Shown here in pieces: positions 55,248-64,000 of a DNA stretch of 64,000 nucleotides. The stretch covers positions 4,217,501 to 4,281,500 of the forward strand of contig JAPNXP010000013.1 of NCBI GenBank assembly GCA_028753945.1, written 5' to 3'. A program made the position numbers and the translations under genes. This DNA is from Hexactinellida sp. DTS-2022 (Eukaryota; Porifera; Hexactinellida). How positions within the stretch are numbered: the first letter of the stretch is position 1; each line of letters starts with the position of its first letter. The notes beneath the pieces are model-generated. The model was not told the DNA's origin. It made no database searches and worked only from the letters and a program-made list of their open reading frames with translations.

Positions 55248-58200
55248 ATGAATCTTCTATTTAATTTCAATAAGTTGATCCTGATATTTCTTCAGTTGGA
55301 TTCACTAGTCTGCTCTCAAGGTAATCATTGTTATTCATTTTATCTAATTTCGAGAATGCTAGTTGTGATGTTAAAACATTAAATGATTTTTTTTTTAAAT
55401 AAACCATGTCAGCTTTTTTAGATTTGTACACGGTAGATGTGAACTATTTAAGTAGGAAACAGTGCCCCAATCGGACGCCAACGGTTATTGGGAGAAGGAT
55501 AAAATCCTACAACTTACAAGTGAACTACATTCTAAATATTTTCTAGATTAACAAAAAGAATTAATTTAGAGTACGGAAAACCATTAAAGTATTGGCTCGA
55601 ATCAGCCAAGAAATGATAAGCAAGATTCGTCACTCAATGCAGGGAAAAACTTATCCTTCCGCTATGCCACGTATGTCACATTTTGCTCACCAATTTCCAA
55701 CCCTTGAAGCGTTATGTAAATTTTGAAAGATCCAAATTAAAATGAGTGGTTTTAGACTAATTTCCAACTGGTATTATCTTCAAATAATTGAAGTAGGTAT
55801 GCAGATATTCGTAATCAACATAAAATTCCCCGTAATTAAGTGTCCCTTGAGAGAACCTATCCAGGAATGAATACAAATATTTGTATAGAAATAGATGGCC
55901 ATTAATTATTGAAGATATTTTAACTTAAACAACATCAAAAAGTGTCCCATAAGTAATCAATTATCGAAACATTTGATTTTCCATTTAGCAATCACAATAT
56001 TTTGTAAATACACAATTTGCATTGAAGAACAAAGCTAGAAAGTTAGAAAATTCTATTTAAAAACAAACAACACACTATCCTACACACTAATAAATACTGC
56101 TTCTGCATGCATGGGAGTCTTTTGAGTTACCGCAGGGAAGTCGAATGGTCACTTAAAATTATAATGACTACACAAGAAGACATGATAATAATAAATTGTC
56201 AAATATAAAATCGACGTTTGTATGTAGCTCCTTTAAGCGGTTGTGCTGCAATATCAGAAAAAGGGAGATGTTACAACTCTTTCACAAGCTCTGGTATAAA
56301 CTGGCATGACGCTAGAGATATGTGTTTAGCGCTGGGAGGAGATCTAGCTACTGTTACATCTCCCGAAGAGCATACAATGTTGCTCGGAATTAAACCATCT
56401 AGTTGTTGGATAGGACTCAATGACATAGATGTAGAGGGTACTTTTGTCTGGGCAGATGGTAGCGAAAGCACTTATAGAAAATGGAGTGAGGGTCAACCAG
56501 ATGATGCTGGGTCAAATGAAGATTGTGTGGAGATCTGGCATGATAATAAGTGGAATGATAGACCATGTTTAAATACACGAGTTTGCTATTTCTGTAGCAC
56601 AACAGGTCAGTCAGTCCCTCGAATAAAAAATATACCAAATTGTTTGTACCATGACTAATGCACTAATCTTGGTACTAACACAAGTCATTACATACATACT
56701 CCACTAGTGGAGTATGTATTTCGGAGCAAAAGTAATATTCCATAATTTTAGCACAAATGAGAATTCACCACCATCGAACAAGTAAATAGAAAATCCTTTT
56801 TGTGAAATTTCTTTAAAGATTGGTAGAAAAATGTTAAGGTTTACCCTTAAAATCAAATCAAAATGAGTACTATTATAAAAAGGTGAATCTAGTGAATACA
56901 TTGTGTTTATTGTCTGATAACTCATGTTTTTATTTAACGGTGTCCTTAAATTCGGTGTACGCAACCAGAGTTGCACGGGCCCCGAATTTCTAGCCGCGGC
57001 TCGGCCCTCAGCCCGAAATATTAAGTAAACCCGTCCCGCATCCCGCGACTGAATTATTCGGCCAGCAAAAAGCCCGCATGGATATTTTTGGCCCGCAAGA
57101 GGCCCGCAGCTTGTATATAAATTTCAATATGTTTGTTATCAATTTTCAGGTCAAGAGAATAATTAGGGAGTCCTTGTGTGACCCCCCGCCGGCCCGCGTG
57201 CAACTCTGCACGTAACTCAATTGATAATGGCTGCAGGGCGAATTATTTAGAATTAGAATGTTTTTTAAATCTACTACGCATAAAGGTCGCTTAATACGAA
57301 TATTACACAATGTAATTTGTTTGTAAAATTCAAATTATCATATAATTAACTGAATAATTTCAGCTGCACCATAAACTCTTAGATCGTTGTCGTTGTACAA
57401 ATACAAATTTTGAGCATTGTTGGAATCGTAGTTTTCCAATTAATTCTGGACAAAGAACCACGAACATAGATAGATAGTTTTTAATATAGTGATTATTTCA
57501 ATGTCCATAAATAAAGAAGATTTAAAGAATATGATAATTTGAGGTTGAGTGTATTTGGATTGTTAGTGAACCCATTCGGAGAACAGATCAGTCCAGACAC
57601 ATATACGCCATTAAAAGACATCTCACTTTTGTACAGAAACACTACTCTTTACTGCATAACAGAGACTAAAAACACACCACAAGTAACCTGGAGCTTAACA
57701 GATTTAAATGGAGTCAGTACTACTCTCTCTGCTACAACTAATGCTACAACAGGAGTCAGCACTCTCTATGCTACTAGTGACAAGACAGGATACTACAGCT
57801 GTGTAGTTAGTCAGAACGGAGCGAACACTAGAACATATACTACTGTTATGCTGGATTTCATTATAGGTATCTTTAGTTTGTGGTATAGAAAAATGTAAAA
57901 TTACAGCTTATCCTAGAGCGTCTAAAGTAAAATGAGCACAGGTGTAAAGTTATCCTTTGAAACAATAGAATTAGATTTTACACTTTTGATTTAACTCAAA
58001 TGATTAGTAACTAAAGGAAATTATAAACCCAATTATGGCACAAACTAAGCCCAATTTGAAAATGTGTCACTGCTAAAAGTTTAAATTCAATTTCAATCGA
58101 ATAGAATATAAATTAAACAAAGATCACCATATATTCTTCCTGTTATGAATTGTAATTGGTATGAATGTCTAAAAGAGTGTGTCCAAAAATTAGTCAAGAA

Positions 58201-59346
58201 GTCACTCAGTTAATCAAACTTTGTTATGTGAAGAGGATATTTACCAAAATATACAAGGCAAAAACCAGCCACTCCATAGTAGTCGGCACAGCAATAATAG
58301 TAGTAATAACAATATAATAAGGTTCAGAACATGCTGTTCAGAACAGGCCTCGCACAGCACAATAACTAGCCAAAGCAGTGATACCAATACTGGGCCACTA
58401 TACTAAAGTATAGTAGCACATTAAATGGTAAATATGACATAATATTGTAAATCAACTATTGTAAATCAACTTGTATAACAGGTGCGCCAGTCTTAACACT
58501 GAATTATGGAAGTTCCTATGCGTTCTCTCTGCTCCCTCCTGCTGTCAACAGAGCTGATATTCCTGTACTCACACAGGATGTAATACTGAGTGCTAATCTA
58601 GTTGGAAGATGGCAGACACCAGATGGCAGCTATGTCGACAGTGATTCTATCAGAATCCCAACACTCTATATGTCTCATGCTGGACTGTACAAGTTCTATG
58701 TCACTAACTGGGATGGAGTATGGACACTGGCTATTCATATAGACATATCACCTGTTGGTAAGTTTGCATACGCATCATCAGTATCTTGTTTATTGTTCCT
58801 ACATAACAGCAATATTACCATTCTTCTTTTATAGAAACTTATTTACAGACTACCCTGTATCTGACGACAGAAACCACCAGCCAAACTTCAATGCTAGTTG
58901 CTTGGAGTCTGTCAGAATCGAACCCATACAATTCGGAAGATACATTCTCAATTTATATTGGGTTTGGGAATTTTGAATTCTTTGTTGGTATAACAAAGAA
59001 TCTCTTTCTTGGAATAGCAGGATTGGTTCCAAACATTAACTATACTGTGCGAGTCGAGCTCCAATCCCCTTATTCTGAGTTGGTAATTTCCGCCACTACT
59101 CACCAGCTCCTAGCTCTGAGTGGAGACACCACTACCAATCCAGATACGATAACTGAATCTCCTATTAACTCTAAACCGAGTATACCCTATACAATGTACA
59201 CATTCATAGCTGTGCTTGCCGTATTCGTTACTATCCTATTACTCGTTCAACTAAACTGTGCCTTAATTGTGTGTACTATGAAGAGAGGCAGTAGGAGCAA
59301 AGTGAGCTCGCGTGATAATCAAATACAATTGCCCAATCTATCATAA
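55248..59346 (+). CDS. Type I membrane receptor: signal peptide, C-type lectin, two Ig-like, FN3, TM
   Basis: Five exons: 55248-55320, 56228-56605, 57567-57866, 58482-58757, 58835-59346. Each has GT/AG borders, all introns are phase 1, and the sum is 1539 bases = 512 residues plus stop, fully in frame. Residues 1-24: signal peptide (MNLLF...LVCSQ). 25-150: C-type lectin domain with WIGLND, QPD (galactose-type calcium/sugar motif) and WND, plus the canonical cysteines. 151-250: Ig-like domain (LYC...GYYSCVV). 251-342: second Ig-like fold lacking the usual cysteines (HAGLYKFYV). 343-about 435: fibronectin III (LVAWSLSES...YTVRVEL). 463-489: membrane helix. Short basic/polar tail without an obvious signalling motif. 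Likely a cell-surface recognition or adhesion protein. Introns hold a hAT-like MITE and hairpin remnants. Confidence 0.92.
56966..57208. mobile_element. hAT-like MITE in intron 2 of the receptor gene
   Basis: Ends CAGAGTTGCACGGGCCC and GCCCGCGTGCAACTCTG are inverted. The flanking 8-mers TACGCAAC and CACGTAAC match at six of eight positions. The interior has repeated CCCGCA/GGCCCGC. Confidence 0.75.
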
Positions 59347-59554
59347 CTCTGACGGTACGGCCCACCGCTATGCTAACAGTTAATATAATAAGTGAGTCTC
59401 CAAGTGTGCCTTCTAAAACTATGCTTAGATTCATCTTGTGTTCCCCATTATAACTTCTAATAGTATACATGATTTCATTTTTGTGTAAAAAGTTTGTATT
59501 TACTAGATTTGTGGATTGTGTGAGATTTGTATATTAAACTTTGTATAACCTCCT

Positions 59555-60070
59555 CTGGGAATGAAATGTTCACGAACGAACGAACTTGAACTGAACGAAC
59601 TGAGGCAGGGCTTTTAAGGATCCACGCTGAACGAATCGAACGAACGCCAACGGTTGCCTGACCGGAAGTTGAACGAACTGAAAGAATTGAACAAAGTCAA
59701 ACGAACGAATTGAACTAATTGAACGGACGAACTGAACGAGCTAAACATAATATTGTTAAATTCTAATTGCATTATCATTAATTCATACGTTAAATATAAT
59801 ATATCACTACAAAAGTAGAATATGCATAGCTCTGAACTCATCTATTCTTGCCATAACTAATAAATACTACACCATTAATCTAAACTCGTCGAAATGAACG
59901 AACGAACTTAACGAAGTTAGGAGAAAGTTTCACGAACGGACTGGTTAAACCTTATTCAGTTCCTCTCAAATTAAAGCACGTTCAGTTCATTCACGTTCAC
60001 CTCCAAGTTAAAACACCTCTAGGGTTCGTTCAGTTCGTTGAATTCATTAAACTCCTGAACCTTTCCTGAG
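59555..60070. repeat. GAACGAAC-rich foldback-like repeat
   Basis: GAACGAACTGAACGAA-type repeats at 59570-59745 and 59893-59945 are mirrored by CGTTCAGTTCGTT/GTTCATTCACGTTC at 59978-60045. It lies just downstream of the receptor stop codon. No clear target duplication. Confidence 0.6.
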
Positions 60071-60432
60071 CCTCTACTCAATTTTTGAGAGCCAAATTTC
60101 AAATATTTTCCCGGAAAATCTCCAAATCTCCCGGGAACAATGCCCCCAACTCCGTTAAAAGAACTCACAACATTTTTTAATCTATCCCCAGCCCTCACTC
60201 TTTATCCGGGCCCTGAAGGCTGAAATGCGAAACTGTGCCACTGTAAATAGTGCGAAAAAGATGACTCGATAATATTAATTATACCTTACACAATGGGGAA
60301 AATTCCAAAAGTACTCAACTTTTTTGAAAATTTCCAAATATACTCAAGTTTTGTAGGATTATTGTAAATATACTAAAGTTCTATTGGATTATTGAAACTA
60401 GTATGGTGCTCCAACCACAAATATTTATTAGT
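60071..60432. other. No gene seen
   Basis: A+T-rich, with a weak tandem ATTTCCAAATATACTCAAGT / ATTGTAAATATACTAAAGTT stretch near 60330-60385. Confidence 0.4.
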
Positions 60433-60501
60433 ACAAGCTGCTCGTCTGCTCTACGCGCGTCCTTACAACTTGTACACGGGCCTGCGGCCCTCGCTTGTAT
60501 T
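60433..60501. repeat. GC-rich hairpin repeat, copy 3
   Basis: ACAAGCTGCTCGTCTGCTCT...GGCCTGCGGCCCTCGCTTGT; same family as 28484 and 45670. Confidence 0.75.
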
Positions 60502-60775
60502 TAAAGCATGTTCCTTTTCAAAATAAATCTCATTCTTGATGAGTGGCCCTAAGCAGTCTATTTATACGTGGATCCTAGCTATAGGTGTATATAGGGACAG
60601 AGTAAAATTTAAATATTTATGCTAATTTGAACAGATAATTTTCTAGATATTAAAGCTTGACTTGACATGTATAGTAATATACCAACTCCAAATATAAGAT
60701 TAAATTTCACTAAGAAACTGTACCAGTGGGCCCCTAACTTTGAGATGTGGGGAAGTTATTGTATTGATTGATAAT

Positions 60776-60982
60776 ACAGTCAACTCGCGTTATAACGAAA
60801 CGCTCGGGACCGTGGTTTCTTTTCGTTATATAAAGCGGAGTTTGTTATTCCTGAGTTCGTTATACGCGGAGTTCGATCTCAAAGGAGTTCATAACAAGTT
60901 GAATTTCGTTGTAACCGGATTTCGTTCGAAGCAGGTACTTCGTTATATCCCAACAGGTATAACGGGAGTTGACTGGAATTTG
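60776..60982. mobile_element. pogo-like MITE
   Basis: Ends CAGTCAACTCGCGTTATAAC and GGTATAACGGGAGTTGACTG are inverted; the interior has repeated TTCGTTATA stretches. Confidence 0.75.
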
Positions 60983-60989
60983 ATATAAT

Positions 60990-62230
60990 AAAATCCAAGA
61001 TTGCAGCCTGTGCCGACGCATGTTCCTTTAGTGGCACTATATTTTTGTGATTGTTTATTGATAGTGCCTCATGATGTCGGCACAGGCTGCAATTTTGGAT
61101 TTTTTTTCCGCCAAGTCATCAACGCCCAGGGTGTCAAGAACCATTTGTTAATTGTTTCGAGTCACAAGGAACGGTAGAATAATTTGAAGTTTGTTTCTAT
61201 CATAAACCATCTTGAGTTTAATGCCATTCATTCATTATGTATTGATAATAAATTATATGATTAGTTATTTATTTTAGCAATGTTATCCACGGTTGGTTGA
61301 GTTGAGTCAACAAATTCCTTATATTATATTATTTTATTTAATCCATTGTATAGTAATGCTACAATTAAATAGAACCCAGCTGGAATTTATAAGTTAAATC
61401 AATATATTTATTGCAAGTTGAAACAATAGAGTAGATTTAACAGGTTAAATCAATATAATTATTACAAGTTGAAACAATGGAATTTGATTTAACAGTTTTA
61501 GTGAAATTGAAGTGTGAGGAAACACAGGGGATTGGCACCCCAATTATGGCACAAACCTAGGCTAAATTGAACATTTGTGAATTGCCAACCTATAGCTAGT
61601 CTTTGGCGGGACGGAGGAATGAATTTTGGCGGGACATCAGGAAATTTGGCGGGACAAAGAACATTAGTACATAAATAAGTGAAGTAGTATTACTATTTGT
61701 ACGGATGTCCTAGTAATTGGAATAATTTGATTATCTCAACAGGAGGAACCTTGCTCCAATTGCATAAAACGGGACGTCCCGCTAAAAAAACGGGTCGCTA
61801 GACAATTCTACAGATTTATTACCTAATTGGAAGAAGCAATGCTCAGATCTTAATATTTTATTGTTATTGTCACAAAAATGAAATACAGGGTACAAAAATC
61901 GGGACAAACGTGTCTAAAAGCGGGACGCGGGACAATTCACAAAATCTTTGCCAAAAATCGGGACGTCCCGCCGAAAGAGGGACGGTTGGAAAGTATACAA
62001 AAAGTGTAGAATTTAATTCTCTATCAGTACATGTAAATTTTATCAAGCTCAATATTAATTATTTCATGTTGTGACTCTTATGAGCCATAATTAGTTTAAA
62101 TAGGTGTTAAAATAATTTGATCAAAAATCGTAACCCCAGGTGTAAATTAGACGGTCACTCCGCATCTGCATGCCAAGTTTCAGCCCTCAATGTATACAGG
62201 TGTGGCCAGGGCACCTGCTACGGAGAATAA
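60990..62230. repeat. Dispersed repeat unit D with truncated hairpin
   Basis: Hairpin 60990-61100 with a deletion in the right arm. Diverged unit sequence follows (AGTTGAAACAATGGAATTTG). A MITE with CCAACCTATAG...GGACGGTTGG and repeated GGCGGGAC/CGGGACG interior lies at about 61588-61995. The unit ends near ACGGAGAATAATAA at 62230. Confidence 0.7.
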
Positions 62231-62234
62231 TAAA

Positions 62235-62849
62235 AAACCAAAATTCCAGGCTGTGCCGACTGCATGTTCCTTTGGTGGCACTATATTTTGTTGGTTGTTT
62301 ATTTATAGTGCCTCCAAAGGGACATGCTGTCGGCACAGGCTGCAATTTTGGATTTTTTTTCGCCAAGTCATCATCACTATGAAGGTGTTAAATTATTTCA
62401 GAAAGGTGTTTCAGAAGGCAACGACCCTTAGAATGGTGAAAGTTTCCATTTAGCTCACTTCATTTGAGAGATATTCAAATTTCAGTAGAATATAATCTGT
62501 GATGACTCAGCATTTTTTAAGTGCGTGTTTGGTATTCACCCGTTAGTAAACAAAGGAAATTTGCAACTCAATTGTGGCACAAACGAAGCCTAATTTGAAA
62601 TTCGTGCACTGTGAAAAGGTGTAGAATTTAATTCTCTATCGAATGCAGATAATTAAAAATTCGGGCACCATTTATTGTTCCTTTTCCAACATTAAACAGG
62701 TGTAAAAATGTGTCCAAAAAAATGTAATAAAAAATCGTGACCCCAGGTGCACATCTGTAACCCATGAGACACATATCCAGAAAATTTGGGCTCTTAGTTT
62801 ATAAAACTCTGTTCTGTGGAGAGGATACGGAAGGAAAATAATAATAATA
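62235..62849. repeat. Dispersed repeat unit E with hairpin
   Basis: Hairpin 62235-62360, nearly perfect. The conserved 5' part is followed by an internal deletion to the late part of the unit (TGTAACCCATGAGACACAT, GTGGAGAGGATACGGA). Confidence 0.8.
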
Positions 62850-63085
62850 AAAATCCAAAATTGCAGCCTGTGCCGACGCATGTTCCTTTGGTGGCACTAT
62901 ATCTTGAATGTGGTTTATTGATAGTGCCTCCAAAGGAACATGCTGTCGGCACAGGCTGCAATTTTGGATTTTTTTTCGCAAAGTCATCATCACTTTAATT
63001 AAAGGTGATAAATTATTTCAGAAAGGTGTTTCAGAAGGCTACGACCCTTAGAGTGGTGGAACTTTCCATTTAGCTCACTCATGGC
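62850..63085. repeat. Dispersed repeat unit F, hairpin plus 5' part only
   Basis: Hairpin 62850-62975, then AAGTCATCATCACT...ACGACCCTTAGAGTGGTGGA before unrelated sequence begins at about 63080. Confidence 0.8.
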
Positions 63086-64000
63086 CTACTTAATATACGG
63101 CTATATATGTCGCCGAGAAGGCTATAAAACAAAGAGGCCAGTTTATAATTTTCAAAATGGAGAATTGATCTTTATTCGAATAATTAGCAATGATAGAGCT
63201 GAAAAGTGTATTATAACTATATAGGAATATGGTATCCAGGTATACATAGCACCCTCCAGAATTGTGATATGTCATCATCTGATGACGTTATGGTTATTTT
63301 GGTTGCGAATTATCTTGTTTTTCTAGCATACTTTTAACATAGTTAAACGCGTCTTTCGAAAGGGGGGCGTTTATTCAAGGGGGCGATTATTCAAGAGGGG
63401 CGTTTATTCAAGGGGGGCGATTATTAATTTCAAGCCCCCTCAGGGGGGGCGATTATTCGAGGGGGGGCTACTCATAGGCGTAGGCTCCGGTAGGGTTGGT
63501 GAGGCCATGGCCCTACCAATAATTTGTCAAGAGCCATCATCTTCTATTAAGTATGATGCAAGTTAGCATAAATGGCCCTACCAATCCGGGCAATCCCCAT
63601 CCCGAGTATACGCCCCTGCTACTATTCAAGGAAATACGGTAATTCAGAAAGAACAAGTTTATCCAAGTCAGCTCCTCATTTGACTATGGAGTCATGTTTT
63701 CCGTCTAACAATGAGCGTCAAAATGTCAAACTGGTTTTGAAAGTCGTTAACGAATTAACAATATCTGCGCTAACTATCCAGAACAAATTGCGTTATCCAG
63801 AATATAGAAAGAATACTCCGGAGTCTGTTGATACCCTTCTTACTGTTTGGAAATTATTCAACGTTAACACACCATTTAAAGGGATACGTTTGAAAAATAA
63901 TTTCTCTAGACCTTTGACTTTTAATGACGAGCGATTTCTATTTTTGACTCGTGTAGTTTTGGTAAGATGCTTGGCAAACTTTACCAGAAAAAATTTCAAA
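63086..64000. other. No gene; G-rich repeat near 63360-63475
   Basis: GGGGGGCGTTTATTCAAGG / GGGGGCGATTATTCAAG repeats alternate at 63360-63470. A possible hAT-like MITE (CATAGGCGTAGGC...TATACGCCCCTG) lies at about 63474-63618, with only a 5-base flank match. No gene is supported to the window end. Confidence 0.45.

Overview
This is a eukaryotic, A+T-rich, intron-containing and very transposon-dense stretch. The only genes that look like host genes are animal-type: a cell-surface receptor with C-type lectin, Ig and fibronectin III domains (all introns phase 1) and a GT10 fucosyltransferase. With the DNA-transposon content (KDZ, Ginger-like, MULE with a 2A-like motif, Helitron, hAT), a non-bilaterian or other invertebrate is the best guess, possibly a sponge. 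Species cannot be fixed from sequence alone. I saw no tRNA, rRNA or CRISPR array.

Layout. 1-3.7 kb: gene-poor, with one hAT MITE and a G-rich palindromic repeat. 3.7-18.6 kb: a nested stack. A MULE-like element with about 0.7-kb, almost identical terminal inverted repeats encodes a 2A-bearing ORF, a DDE transposase and an OTU protease. Into it has inserted a complete-looking two-gene KDZ element (10.04-17.85 kb): a Ulp1-type protease with a PHD finger on +, and a spliced KDZ transposase on -. That element itself carries hAT and pogo-like insertions in its introns. 18.6-23.4 kb: two oppositely oriented Ginger-like integrase plus OTU units, both broken by stop codons. 23.5-31.6 kb: palindrome arrays, a minisatellite and MITEs, no firm gene. 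31.6-36.6 kb: a decayed Helitron (Rep, PIF1 helicase, OTU). 37.5-40 kb: a decayed hAT transposase. 40-46 kb: nested MITEs, three hammerhead ribozymes in retrozyme-like repeats, and a Helitron helicase relic. 46.6-47.7 kb: GT10 fucosyltransferase. 47.7-55 kb and 60-63 kb: repeated units headed by a long GTCGGCACAGGCTGCA hairpin, with a foldback element. 55.2-59.3 kb: the five-exon receptor gene.

Themes. (1) Four unrelated transposon lineages each carry a deubiquitinase/deSUMOylase-like cysteine protease: OTU in MULE, in both Ginger-like units and in the Helitron, and Ulp1 in KDZ. (2) Four hammerhead ribozyme motifs in three related short repeats suggest a retrozyme-like family making self-cleaving RNA. 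(3) At least ten hAT-type insertions have recognisable 8-bp target duplications, so the order of insertion can be read directly.
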